Below the pieces are notes generated by a model that saw only the letters and a list, made by a program, of their open reading frames with translations, ran no database searches and was not told the DNA's origin. A DNA stretch of 64,000 bases from Lycium barbarum (lineage: Eukaryota > Streptophyta > Magnoliopsida > Solanales > Solanaceae): the NCBI RefSeq assembly GCF_019175385.1, contig NC_083337.1:166669713-166733712 (forward strand), read 5' to 3'. Made by a program: the position numbers and the translations under genes. Every line of letters begins with the position of its first letter. The stretch's first letter is position 1. Positions 45,631 to 57,405 of the stretch are shown piece by piece.

Positions 45631-46199
45631 ATTGTTATATGCGAATGCCGTTATAAAGAGTTTGTTGAGTGTAGTTCCTATGAATCATATTGAATCATCG
45701 CTCAGGAGTCTAGTTCGTATCATGCCTTGTATATATTCAACTTCTTTTATTATTAAAACAAAAACAAAAAAAGACATTAACGACCTTTCATAGTAGATTC
45801 GCCACAGTTCTTTTTCCACCTTACTTCAGTTCATTTGGCTCTTTTTCCGTTATTTAGGATCCGAACTCGTTCCAATATGTGTTTTCTTACATTCTCGAAG
45901 GTGATCAACTTTCTGAATCAATGACTTTACTGTATGCCCATTCCTATACTTGAAAGACAATTTTCGATGAAGGGGTCAATTCTAATAACGTGATGTGTAA
46001 GTTTCCTTTACCCATAAGAAATGATAGGTTAATCCTTTCTTGTTTGGGAAAAGTCCCTTCTTTGTAAATAAAAGAAATCAAATAGAAATCAAATATTAAG
46101 ATAAAAGAAATCATATATTAAGATATTTCCCCCTAAAATCACTATCATTTCATACTAACAGTTGTAGTATTATCTTTGTAGGTCCTTGTCTTCTGATTC
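45631..46199. other. Intergenic stretch, nothing recognised
   Basis: No coding or element signal could be supported. Confidence 0.45.
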
Positions 46200-46522
46200 C
46201 TGATACTATTTGTTGTTGATTGTACTTCGATTATCAAATTGTTTTAATTTCTATAGTATTTATTCACCATGCCTTTTATACTGCTTTAAACTGTTTGTTC
46301 TTGTCGCTAGTACTATTTTAGTTCTTCTTTTCCTATGTTATTTATCATATTATCTTGCTGTTATTATTGCTGATTATTACTATTTATTATTCATGATGCT
46401 TTTTCATCTCTCTTTGAGCCAGAAGTCTATCAGAAACAGCCTCTCTACCCGTTAAAAAGTTGAGGTAATGTCTGTGTATACTCTATTCTTCCCAGATTCA
46501 ACCTGGTGAGATTATACTGGCA

Positions 46523-46559
<37 letters not shown>
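46200..46559 (+). mobile_element. RTE-type LINE 3' end with (TTG)n tail
   Basis: T-rich 3'UTR-like sequence followed by the diverged module GAGCCAGAAGTCTATCAGAA, ATACTCTATTCTTCCCAGA, GATTATACTGGCATG and an uninterrupted (TTG)n tail of about 35 bp (46524-46559). No coding remains. Confidence 0.6.
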
Positions 46560-46560
<1 letters not shown>

Positions 46561-46574
46561 CCCCTAACTAAAAT

Positions 46575-47465
46575 TGTTGGCAAAGTAATCTGTATAAGTT
46601 TAAATAAAGTTTCAATACAATCTGTAAAACACTTAGTAAAAACAGATTACACAGTATAAAATACTTAACAGTAAAATACTTAAAACCAGTAGACTACAGA
46701 AACTGGAAAAATGAACGGAAACAGTGTTGAAAAAAAAAATCAGAATATAATCGAGCCCACTTAGTTCAAAGTGTGTCCTTAAGGAAATTATTCCCCTCAC
46801 AGTACTCGAGGTTGATGGAATATCCCCTCCCAGGATAGAACGATTATCTTACCAGAATAGTAGTACTCCAAACTCAGGTAGCGGCGAACCACTCAACGGC
46901 AGTGTATCACACAGAATAAAACAAGAGAGTTTTGAAGAGAAAGGTTTTATTTTGTTTTTTAGCGCAGAAAATTCGTTGTGAATTCTGGAACAAATCAGGA
47001 ATTTATAGCAGTTGGAGGTACTGATTCTGAATGTTTGCAACCATTCAGATCAGTCACCAAGTTTTTTGGAGGGAAATTCGAAAATATCTGGGAAGAGAAA
47101 AACGGACCGGGTCGGTCACAAGTCGCGGGTCAGGGTCGATCCGCGTTGGATGTTTTTTTTTTTTTCCATTTAATTAAATAATTAAGGAAAAGTTTGTCCA
47201 AAAAGATAATCAATCAATCGATCTTTTCTAAATCCAAATCCGAAGCCGAAGCCTAAGCCAAAGCCGAGCCGAGCGAGCGACGACGACGGCGCGAGGGGTC
47301 CTTGCCCCCTCAACCCTTTTAGCGACTAGAGAAGGTGTAATGTAATGTATACACCTCTCTTTTTCCTATGTGGGACAAATGCTTTAACCAAAGCAAAAGG
47401 GACCTTTTACATTCCCTTCACTTTTCATCCCATCATTTCCCATTCACCAATATCAAAACCCAGCA
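46575..47465 (-). repeat. 3' LTR of copia element 2
   Basis: 891 bp (left on the plus strand). Includes a segment near 46976-47035 that is missing from the other LTR. Terminal sequence on the minus strand is TGCTGGG, one change from the partner. Confidence 0.9.
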
Positions 47466-48045
47466 ATCCCCCACATGAATGGGGAATGGCCATAATATAA
47501 AAAAATGTGCGGACAAGTGTGATATACAAGCAAAGATAGACTGCATCTGGATAAGTAGGTTTCCCTTTGAACTTTCCGTAGTGAACTTATATCGGATATA
47601 CTCGATCAATCGGTAGATTTGATATCTTTGAACCGTCGAACTTTGTTGTATACCTAGACAACATAAGTCACACAATCAACCCTCAACCGTTTATGGTTCT
47701 CACGGTTGTATTCGTTTCAGCCATGAACACCGCCTGGTTTCATGAGTGCATAGAGAATGGGCCTTCACTGTCATTCCCCTTTAAAGCGGCTTACACTTAA
47801 CACTCACATAGGTGATTTATAAACATGTGGTCCTATAGCCACATTATCTGGTCATACACTGCCAGATTTAGATAATCATTAAAAATCTTAATGCTTTATT
47901 AACTCATTAACAAGCCATAAAGTTTTATTCTTATTTCTGAACATTGTCTTCATCCGAGAATGGGTTGAGTTATTTGACAATGTTGAACCGTCAGTCACAA
48001 CTTTGTTTGATCTCCTTGAACCTAGCTCTTGGGATCTCCAGTCTG

Positions 48046-50442
48046 CTAGGTAGAGTTACCGCCATGATGACTTGTCCTCGGCCTTAACCCCATTCCCATT
48101 GATGATCTACTAACTCTCTCTCTAGATAAGCCTTTTGTAAGCGGATCCGCTACGTTATCTCTTGACTTTACATAGTCAATCGTGATAACGCCACTAGAGA
48201 GGAGTTGTCTAACGGTATTGTGTCTCCGTCGTATGTGACGAGATTTTCCGTTATACATTACGCTCCCTGCCCTACCTATTGTTGCTTGACTGTCACAATG
48301 TATACATATAGGAGCCAAAGGTTTGGGCCAAAATGGAAAATCTTCTAAGAAATTCCGGAGCCATTCAGCTTCTTCACCGGCCTTGTCTAAAGCTATAAAT
48401 TCAGATTCCATTGTAGAGCGGGCGATGCATGTCTGTTTTGATGATTTCCAAGACACTGCTCCTCCACCAACGGTGAAAACATATCCACTCGTGGATTTAA
48501 CTTCAGATGATCCGGTGATCCAGTTTGCATCACTATATCCCTCAATTACTGTGGGATATTTATTATAATGCAAAGCATAGTTTTGGGTGTGTTTTAAATA
48601 CCCCAAGACTCGTTTCATTGTCATCCAATGAGTTTGATTGGGATTACTCGTGAATCGACTCAGCTTGCTAATAGCACATGCTATATCTGGTCATGTACAA
48701 TTCATAATATACATCAAACTTCCCAAAACTCGTGCATAGTCCAATTGTGAGTCACTTTCACCTTCATTCTTATGAAGTGCAAAACTTACATCAATTGGAG
48801 TCTTTGCAACATTGAAATTTAAATACTTGAACTTGTCAAGTACCTTTTCAATATAATGTGACTGTGATAATGCTAGACCTTGTGGAGTTTTATGGATCCT
48901 AATTCCAAAGATCAAATCAGCAACCCCTAAGTCTTTCATGTCAAATTTGCTAGCGAGCATACGCTTCGTAGCATTTACATCGGCAATATCTCTACTCATT
49001 ATCAACATGTCATCAACATATAAATAAACAATGACTTCATGATTTGGAGTATTTTTAATGTAAACACATTTGTCACACTCATTAATCTTAAATCCATTTG
49101 CCAACATTGTGTGGTCAAATTTCGCATGCCATTGTATGGGTGCTTGTTTAAGTCCATAAAGTGACTTAACAAGTTTGCACACTTTCCTTTCTTTACCAGG
49201 AACCACAAAACCCTCAAGTTGTTCCATGTAAATTTCTTCCTCCAATTCTCCATTTAAGAAAGCTGTCTTGACATCCATTTGATGGATTTCAAGACCATAT
49301 ACAGCTGCCAGTGCCACTAACACCCGAATAGATGTTATTCTTGTTACCGGCGAGTATATGTCAAAGAAATCAAGGCCTTCTTTTTGTCTATAACCTTTGA
49401 CCACATGTCTTGCCTTATATTTGTCAATAGTGCCATCAGCTTTCATTTTCCTTTTAAAAATCCATTTTGATCCTAAAGGTTTATTTCCAGGAGGAAGATC
49501 AACCAATTCCCATGTATGGTTGTTCAAAATTGATTCAATCTCACTATTGACTGCCTCTTTCCAAAATGCTAAATCAGAAGATGACATCGCTGCTTTAAAT
49601 GTTTGAGGCTCATTTTCAAGCAAGAATGTCACAAAATCTGGTCCAAAGGAAGTAGATGTCCTTTGACGTTTGCTACGCCTTGGATCCTCTTCACTTGGTG
49701 TACTTTCCTTTGGTTCTTCCCGCGGTCGTTTAGATCTTTCACTTGACGACTCACGTTCAGTTTTATACGGATAAATGTTTTCAAAGAATTCAACATTATC
49801 TGATTCAATTACCGTATTAACATGAATTTCGGGATTGTCCGATTTGTGAACCAAAAACCGACAAGCTTTGATGTTTGTAGCATAGCCAATAAAAACACAA
49901 TCCACGGTTTTTGGTCCGATTTTTACCCTTTTGGGCAAAGGAACTTGGACCTTTGCTAAACACCCCCACTCTTTGAAATATTTCGAGTTGGGTTTTCTTC
50001 CTTTCCATAGTTCATATGGAATAGATTGTGTTTTGCTGCGGAGCACCCTGTTGAGTATTCGATTAGCTGTAACGATAGCTTCCCCCCACAAGCTCTGCGG
50101 TAAACCGAAACTTATTAATAAAGCATTCATCATCTCCTTTAATGTTCGGTTTTTCCTTTCCGCAATTCCATTTGATTGTGGTGTGTAGGGGGCAGTAGTT
50201 TGATGAATAATCCCATATTCTAAACATATCTCTGCAAAAGGAGATTCGTATTCTCCACCCCTATCACTTCTAATCATTTTTATCTTTTTATTCAATTGAT
50301 TTTCCACTTCGTTTTTGTATTGCTTAAATGCATCAATTGCTTCATCCTTACTATTAAGCAAATACACATAACAATATCGAGTGCAATAGTTAACAAAAGT
50401 TATAAAATACTTTTTCCCACCGCGAGATGGTATTGACTTCAT
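48046..50442 (-). pseudogene. Copia 2 integrase core, RT and RNase H
   Basis: The long frame from 50442 holds the integrase core (IRSDRGGEYESPF, SNGIAERKNRTLKEM), linker with ESTPSEEDPRRSKR, and RT (WELVDLPPGNKPLGSKWIF, QMDVKTAFLNGELEEEIY, SLYGLKQAP, YVDDMLIMS near 49010-49030). A TGA at 48691-48693 falls in MNCT*PDIAC, where the family has Arg. RNase H continues to 48046 ([38 protein letters not shown]). All coding sense downstream of the stop is in the same frame, so only one base change separates the parts. Confidence 0.9.
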
Positions 50443-51979
50443 ATCACATATATATGTGTGGATTAAGTCTAAAGATTTGAACTCCTATAAATAGACTTAT
50501 ATGGATGTTTAACAAACTTAGATTCAACACAGATTTCACATTTTGATTTATTACACTCGAATTTAGGCAATACTTCTAAATTAATCAATTTTCGCAAGGT
50601 TTTGTAGTTGACATGTCCTAAACGAACATGCCATAAATCATTTGACTCCAATAAGTAAGACGAAGCTGAATTCTTATTAATACTGTCAACAACCATTACA
50701 TTGAGTTTGAAAAGGCCCTCGGTGAGGTAGCCCTTTCCTATGAACATATCATTCTTACTTATTACAATTTTCTCACTAACCAGCACGCACTTAAACCCGT
50801 TTTTGACGAGTAGTCCGGCTGAAACTAAATTCTTCCTAATTGTTGGAACGTGCAGAACATTGTTGAGAGTCAGCACCTTGCCGGAAGTCATCTTCAGAAG
50901 TATCTTCCCATATCCTTCAACTTTGGCTGTTGTAGTATTTCCCATGTATAGCTCCTCTTCGGGTCCAGCGGGAGTGTAGGTTGCAAATGCTTCCTTAACG
51001 GCACACACATGTCGAGTGGCGCCAGAATCAAGCCACAACTCCTTTGGGTTACCAACCAGGTTGCACTCAGACAACATTGCACACAGGTCATCAACATCTT
51101 CCACCATGTTTGCCTAACCCTTGTTTTTCTCTTTGTCCTTCTTGGGGGCATGATAGTCGGGAGCTTTATGGCCTGCTTTACCACAATTATAACAGTTGCC
51201 CTTGAATTTTTTCTTGTTAGGATCCTTCTCCTTTCCAGAAGGCCTCTTCCTTTTGTTGTTTTTTTCGGAGAAGCATCTTCAACGACGTTTGCCCCTTCAA
51301 TCGATGAACTCTTACGGTACCTCTTCTCAGCGGTTTTGTTATCTTCCTCGATCTTGAGACGAATCACAAGATCCTCCAACTTCATTTCCTTTCTTTTGTG
51401 CTTAAGATAATTCTTGAAATCTTTCCATGAGGGCGGCAACTTCTCAATCATTGCAGCCACTTGGAACGCTTCATTCACTACCATATCTTCAGCAATAAGG
51501 TCATGGAAGATAAGTTGAAGCTCTTGAACTTGGGTTCCAACGGTTTTTCCATCCACCATTTTGTAGTCTAGGAATTTGGCAACCACAAACTTCTTCAAGC
51601 AAGCATCTTCGGTTTTGTACTTCTTTTCAAGTGCACTCCATAGTTCTTTGGAGGTCTCTACTGCACTGTAGACGTTGTACAAGTCATCTTTTAAGGCACT
51701 CAAAATGTAGCCTTTGCACAAAAAATCAGCCTGTTTCCAAGCCTCAGTAACCATGAACTTTTGGTTGTCAGGCATGTCGGCGGCAGGCACGGGAGGGTCC
51801 TCACTAGTGAACTTTTGCATACCAAGGGTGGTAAGCCAAAAGATCATTCTTTGATGCCATCCTTTAAAGTTGGCACCGGTGAACTTCGCAGGTTTCTCAG
51901 CCGGTGGCACAGCGGTACGGGTTGTAGGAGTAACCGCTGGTGCAATATTCGCAGAGGGAGTTCCAGTCTCAATTGCCAT
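50443..51979 (-). pseudogene. Copia 2 gag, protease and pre-integrase part
   Basis: Gag starts MAIETGTPSANIAP at 51979 and includes FKGWHQRMIFWLTTLGM and KYKTEDACLKKFVV. A frame change near 51265 precedes the zinc knuckle CYNCGKAGHKAPDY, whose last Cys is replaced by Tyr. A TAG at about 51114 follows. The protease DSGATRHVC and pre-integrase block (LWHVRLGHVNYKTL, CEICVESKF) are present. A one-base loss near 50485 breaks the frame after IYRSSNL. Confidence 0.88.
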
Positions 51980-52231
51980 TATTTCTTTGTCACTGTCAAA
52001 TCGACAAACTGTTTTAGTTAATAAAACCAGAATAGCAATTAAGTCACAAACTTAAACGATGAAGATTTTATTTCTTCAAATCGCAGTATAATTATGAACT
52101 TTGGTATTCCAACGAAGTTTTTATATCTTCGAGTCAGAATGCTAATATTCATATGGAGTAGAAAACTACACAAGTTTTAATGTCCTTAAACAGAATACAG
52201 ATTATAATATTATATGTAATTTCCTTAAGAT

Positions 52232-53068
52232 TGTTGGCAAAGTAATTTGTATAAGTTTAAATAAAGTTTCAACACAATCTGTAAAACACTTAGTAAAAAC
52301 ATATTACACAGTATAAAATACTCAACAGTAAAATACTTAAAACCAGTAGACTACAGAAACTGGAAAAATGAACAGAAACAGTGTTGGAAAAAAAAATCAG
52401 AATATAATCGAGCCCACTTAGTTTAAAGTGTGTCCTTAAGGAAATTATTCCCCTCACAGTACTCGAGGTTGATGGAATATCCCCTCCCAAGATAGAACGA
52501 TTATCTTACCAGAATAGTAATACTCCAAATTCAGGTAGCGGCGAACCACTCAACGGCAGTGTATCACACAGAATAAAACAAGAGAGTTTTGGAGAGAAAG
52601 ATTTTATTTTGTTTTTGAGCGCAGAAAATTCGTTTGCAACCATTCAGATCAGTCACCAGGTTTTTCGGAGGGAAATTCAAAAATATCCGGGAAGAGAAAA
52701 ATGGACCCGGTCGGTCACAAGTCGCGGGTCAGGGTCGATCCGCGTTGGATGTTTTTTTTTTTTTTTTTCATTTAATTAAATAATTAAGAAAAAGTTTGTC
52801 CAAAAAGATAATCAATCAATCTTTTCCAAATCCAAATCCGAAGCCGAAGCCGAAGCGGAAGCGGAGCGAGCGACGACGACGGCGCGAGGAGTCCTTGCCC
52901 CCCTCAACCTTTTTAGTGACTAGAGAAGGTGTAATGTAATATATACACCTCTCTTTTCCTCTCTTTTTCTTATGTGAGACAAATGCTTTAACCAAAGCAA
53001 AAAAGACCTTTACATTTCCTTCATTTTTCATCCCATCATTTTCCATTCACCAATATCAAAACCCAACA
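52232..53068 (-). repeat. 5' LTR of copia element 2
   Basis: 837 bp (right on the plus strand), begins TGTTGGGTTTTGATATTGG on the minus strand. Shorter than its partner by a 50-60-bp deletion near 52632-52635. Confidence 0.9.
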
Positions 53069-53073
53069 AAAAT

Positions 53074-54050
53074 CACATCCAAAGATTTTACTTTTGGAGT
53101 GTAATAACGTTCTGGAAAAGTTTTCACTTCTCCAAAATTAGTCAACCGACATGATATTTTATACTCCATGATATTTTGTATTATTTTATACTCCATGATA
53201 TTTTGTACTAATGGAACCATGGTAGGATAGCCACGTTCACATCACAACATTTGGCTATAATTTAAACAGACTTGGAAAGTTTGTAAAGCGAGGAACCAGA
53301 TACGTCGATCCTTGATCAAATCTTATCCAAACTAGAAAGATGCTCATAAAAACTATAAGGGCTCATTAATTTGGATTCATGAAAAAGTAATCTTAATATA
53401 AAAACTCAATAGTAGAGATAAGAATGTTAGTATAAACATATCCATAGGAAAGGCTCGGATCATTTTCCTTTCCATAACATCTTTTTGAAAACGAAACTGT
53501 ACATGAAACTATTGAAATCTTTAAAATGTTTCATGGTTTATAAGTGAGACGAGATAAGAGTCGGTCAAGACAGGAACCTATCATTTTGAGATACAAATTG
53601 TTGAGAAATAAAATATTGGTAAATTGATGGAGTAAAAGATTCCATTGTTTGGCAGTGGGCTTATAACATTAAGGAAGAAGCTGGGCTTACAACAGTTCGG
53701 CACAGATGATATCATGGGCCTTAAGTTGGCCTGTAAACAGTTTCCCATTCTTGTGAAGACAAAATGTAGCCCATTATATTGGGCAGAAAATGGTATTTTG
53801 ACAGAAAATGGTAATGATTAGCCCGGAAGATTAGTTTTGGAATCGCTCATTAATTTTTAATAACTATTTAAATATAATTAAAAAAGTTCAAGGAAAAAAA
53901 TAATACCTAAAGAAACGTACCTTTGTGACAACTCGAGCACAGTGTTGGGGTGCGTAGCTTCAACAAGTAAAACTCCGAATCCGCGACTTAAGTAGCACAA
54001 AAAATAAAAAGTTGAACCAAATTAGTATTAAAAAAAAAACATAAGTAGTA
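53074..54050. other. Intergenic stretch
   Basis: A short direct repeat TTTTATACTCCATGATATTT recurs at 53157 and 53186. No gene recognised. Confidence 0.45.
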
Positions 54051-54280
54051 TTCACGCACAAAATTCATGCGTTAAAGGACCAACTTGCAATAATACCATA
54101 TACTCCTTTCACGCATGAAATGTAATAGGATATACTCCTTTCACGCACTAATTTCATGCGTGAAATCATTTTGCCTTTCACGCATGAATTTAGTCCGCGA
54201 ATGGAGCATTATTTGACCGTTTTAAAGGATCAACTTGCAATAATACCATTATTTGACCGTTTTAAAGGATCAACTTGCAA
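54051..54280. repeat. Cluster of TTCACGCATGAA-type palindromes and a 43-bp tandem repeat
   Basis: TTCACGCAC, TTCATGCG, TTCACGCATGAA, TTCACGCAC, TTCATGCGTGAA and TTCACGCATGAA occur between 54051 and 54190. Then ATTATTTGACCGTTTTAAAG with CAACTTGCAAT is repeated at about 54209 and 54243. It lies 630-860 bp upstream of the SMR gene ATG. Confidence 0.7.
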
Positions 54281-54766
54281 TTCTTTATTATCTGCTCTTC
54301 AATTATATTTTTATTATGTCCAACCATAAGTTTTATTTCAAATATAATTTTTTAACTTGACATCAGCTATACTTTTAACAAAAAAAAAAAAATCAATCCA
54401 TTTATATCGAAACGTCTACTAAATTTAGTGTATTGACAGTACAAAAGATATCTTAACAGTAAAAAATTCTTATATTACCACATGAGTATTCTGAACTCTG
54501 GAGACAGCTAACTAGTGGCTCAAATTCGAATCCAACGTTGCCTTGATCTTCCCGCCAGAAAAAACCCTCTTCCTTTTGGATTAACGGCTCAGGACGAACC
54601 ACGTACCTCATCCATGTCGGCCCAGAATGTTCTCTGGTACCCACACGTGGACATCAAATCCTACTTAGCTGTCCTCATCCCCCACTCCATTCTATTTCTC
54701 CCTAGCACTTTCCAGAATTACCTTTCTTTAATTAAAAAGTGCTAAGTAAGCTACCCCAACTGCTTC

Positions 54767-54773
54767 CTTATAT
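54767..54773 (+). promoter_or_regulatory. Candidate TATA box of the SMR gene
   Basis: TTATATAC in a short C/T-rich context about 140 bp before the ATG at 54910. Confidence 0.4.
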
Positions 54774-54909
54774 ACGACACTTGTTTCACACGTTTTTCAT
54801 ATTCATTCGACGACTATTATTATAACTCTTAGATAAACCTGGGTTAATCCGAAAAAGGGAATATTGCGTGTTCTATTCATTTTTAGTGGAATTATTTAGT
54901 ACTAGTATA

Positions 54910-55152
54910 ATGGAGATTAAGGGGTACGAGGATGTTACGGTGATGGAAGTAGAAGAAGAAGGGTGCTCGACGCCTAAACGTGACGATTGTCAAATTCCGG
55001 CGATGACGGTCCCACCACCGCCGCCAAGGAAGAAGCGGACGTACGATTGCGGTGGAGATAAAAGAAAGCTGCCGGAAAATGGGTATTTTCAATCCCCCGA
55101 GCTGGAACTTTTCTTCGCCATGCAGCCTAGATGTCAAGGCACTTTTGCTTAG
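54910..55152 (+). CDS. SIAMESE-RELATED (SMR) cyclin-dependent kinase inhibitor
   Basis: An intronless 80-residue frame from ATG at 54910. Motifs in order: acidic start with MEVEEEG, CSTPKRDDCQIP (residues about 19-30, the SMR TP...IP motif), PPPPPRKKR (about 36-44, basic cyclin/nuclear motif), and GYFQSPELELFFAMQPR near the C-terminus. Together these are diagnostic of the plant SIM/SMR family, which binds CDK-cyclin complexes in the nucleus and restrains mitosis, favouring endoreduplication, often under stress or during differentiation. Length is within the family range (about 60-130). Another in-frame non-ATG extension upstream has no family similarity, so the ATG at 54910 is chosen. Which SMR orthologue this is cannot be told. 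Confidence 0.9.
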   Translation: MEIKGYEDVTVMEVEEEGCSTPKRDDCQIPAMTVPPPPPRKKRTYDCGGDKRKLPENGYFQSPELELFFAMQPRCQGTFA

Positions 55153-55839
55153 TTAATTAATGACTGCTAATGTTGTGTTATATAGCCCCTTCTCTGATCA
55201 AGACCCCACTTGGTTGGTTAATTCGTTTTTGTTTGCCGGCTAAAATATTTAGGAGTACGTGATGTTTTGCTATTGGGGTATTTTTGTGTTTTGGGGGGAT
55301 ATAAACTACTAGTATTGCTAGTAAATAGGAGATGCATGTGTACATAAATATGCTTGCTAATGCATTTTGTAGTTGAGATGCTTAAGTTGTACTGTACTGT
55401 ATATATAGCTTTCATTCGGTGGCTTATATAGTTCTCGTCAAATTAAAATTTAAATCAAGCACCTTAATAAATGTAACCTATTGTCACATATATTGGTGAA
55501 AGAAATTATATATGTGACGATCCCCCATTATTTATTCCCTCTAACCAAAGAATCCAAGAGGAATAAGTGAAGACCCAGAGCAATTTATTTCTTAGGACCA
55601 ACTGTTCTTAAATACGAATCAACTATAAGAAGTTTAACTTTTGTTCTAATTGAACTGCAGAAGAGTTATTGGGTTACTTGCATTGTGAATGAAACTGTGT
55701 TGGATCGGTTTAACCGGTGCACCCACATTTAACAGAATTTTTCTAGATGACTGGAATTTACTTCCTAATTTTTTCGCTATTTGGGATACTATGGAAGTGC
55801 CGATGCTACCTAATTGTAATTGATCTTTTCAGAAATATA
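55153..55839. other. 3' flank of the SMR gene
   Basis: Likely 3'UTR for a few hundred bases, then intergenic. No gene recognised. Confidence 0.45.
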
Positions 55840-57060
55840 GGAATTTTGACCAAAATAAGTCATTATTTCAACCAATTCACCAAAATAATATATTATTTTG
55901 AAAATTTACAGAAGTAGAATAAACCTATTCCGCAGTAACGTATTAGGTATTATTTTATTGAAAAAATTTAACGGGTAAAAAAGTTAATGGTTAACGGTGT
56001 TAAAGAATAATTCGTTAATGTGAATAACGTTTTATGGTTAATGCGTTAATGTGAGTAACGTTTTATGGTTAATGTGTTAATGTGAGTAACGTTTTATGAT
56101 TAATACGTTACTGTGAGTAACGACTCTAAAGAATACAAAAGCTGACATTGATTGATTATAAAGTCGCAACTCAGACAACTTCGGGTTAAAACGTAACTGA
56201 TAGTAACGTTTACACAAAATTCAGGCACGAGCAGTCAAATCCTGTAAAGAATTCTGCAATTGCAAACCCTTCTGATTGATGTATCTATAAAACGTTACCG
56301 ATAATATTGATTACCCTTAAAAAAAAGGTACTGATTAGGATAAAAAAAGTATTGATTAGTCTTACAAAAAAAATACTAATTAGCTAAATAAAGCATTTTT
56401 TTTTTTAGTTTCAAAACAACATCGAGAAACTATATGAGCAGAAGTTGATTAATTCTCCCTTTCAGCATGTTCTTATACATTTTAAAGTGCGAGACGGTTA
56501 AGATCCAAAAGAAATTAAAGATACGTCTTAAAGTTTACAATAATAACTACTAGTAATTAATATTTATATATCACGGTCTTTTCATATATAAAAATTAAGA
56601 AGAAATCATCTTTCATATCTACTGCTTAACGAAAAATACTACATTTTTCAGAAGCATGACAATAGCTAAATTTGGTCTCTCAATTCACTTCGCTGAAACT
56701 AAATTTGTATAAAGCACAACAACAGCTAAGAATGGTGTCCATCAAGCTGTAGACTAAGAGACCTTAGTGAATCATATATACTCCATAAAATAAAGTACTC
56801 AAATCAGCTACGATAAAATAAAGAACTCAAATCAGTGGAACATTGAAACCAAATTAATTAACCATAAAACGTTACTCACAGTAACGAATTACCCTTTAAC
56901 ACCATTAACCATTGACTTTTTTGCCCGTTAAATTTTTTGAATAAAATAATGCCTAATATGTTATTGCGAAATGCCTTTATTCTACTTCTGCAAATTTTCA
57001 AAAGAATGCATTATTTTGGTGAATTGGCTGAAATAATGACTTATTTTGATAAAAATTCCA
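55840..57060. mobile_element. Mutator-like foldback element with ~200-bp TIRs
   Basis: Left arm 55840-56041 and right arm about 56860-57060 are inverted copies at high but imperfect identity (for example CAAAATAAGTCATTATTTCA in the left and its complement at the right end). The flanks AGAAATATA and AAAAATATA agree at eight of nine positions, a plausible 9-bp TSD. Inner sequence includes three copies of a ~31-bp unit with TAACGTTTTATGGTTAAT. No transposase; non-autonomous. Confidence 0.75.
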
Positions 57061-57111
57061 AAAATATAAGACCAACAGAAAAGTTGGTTTTGTAATAAAA
57101 TGTTCATTTTT

Positions 57112-57405
57112 TGTGCGGATTGGCCTTTGCTCTGGTTTTTGTCCCTGAAATTGGTGGTTTTTATTTTTTGTCCATGTAAAACTCTACCTTGAGGTAGGGA
57201 TTTGAAACTCTGCTTGAGGTAGAATTTTGCTATCTTGAGAATTTAAATTCTAGCTTGTGATTTTTTTTAAAATTGATTGAGCGGGATTCGAATTCAAAAT
57301 TAAAAGATTTTTAAGCGAGGTCTAAAAATTAAAGACCATCAATTTGAGGGACAAAATTAAAGACCAGTGTCTTTGAAGGCCAATCGTGAAATGACCCTAA
57401 AATGT
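57112..57405. mobile_element. Inverted-repeat element, same family as the copia host element
   Basis: The left end GTGCGGATTGGCCTTTG and right end AAGGCCAATCGTGAAATG are inverted, with internal ATTAAAGACCATCAATTTGA and AATTAAAGACCAG shared with the copies flanking copia 1. Contains paired TTGAGGTAGxxxTT motifs. Non-coding. Confidence 0.55.

Larger units (their letters stand above)
46575..53068 (-). mobile_element. Tork/Tnt1-like Ty1/copia retrotransposon, TSD AAAAT
   Basis: 6494 bp on the minus strand, flanked by AAAAT (46570-46574 and 53069-53073). LTR ends are TGTTGGG/TGCTGGG and GCCAACA. Gag, protease, integrase, RT and RNase H follow in copia order. A GTGGGGGAT purine tract precedes the 3' LTR. 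No initiator-tRNA-Met primer-binding site follows the 5' LTR. Several stops and frameshifts mark it as inactive. LTRs differ at many sites and by a 50-60-bp gap, so it is older than copia 1. Confidence 0.95.

Noticed and set aside
32834..53068. Endogenous plant pararetrovirus
   Set aside because: Domain order (integrase before RT), LTRs, TSDs and PBS/PPT are those of Ty1/copia; no movement or coat protein region was seen.
54515..54745. A 76-residue plus-strand frame upstream of the SMR gene
   Set aside because: No domain; lies in the presumed promoter region.
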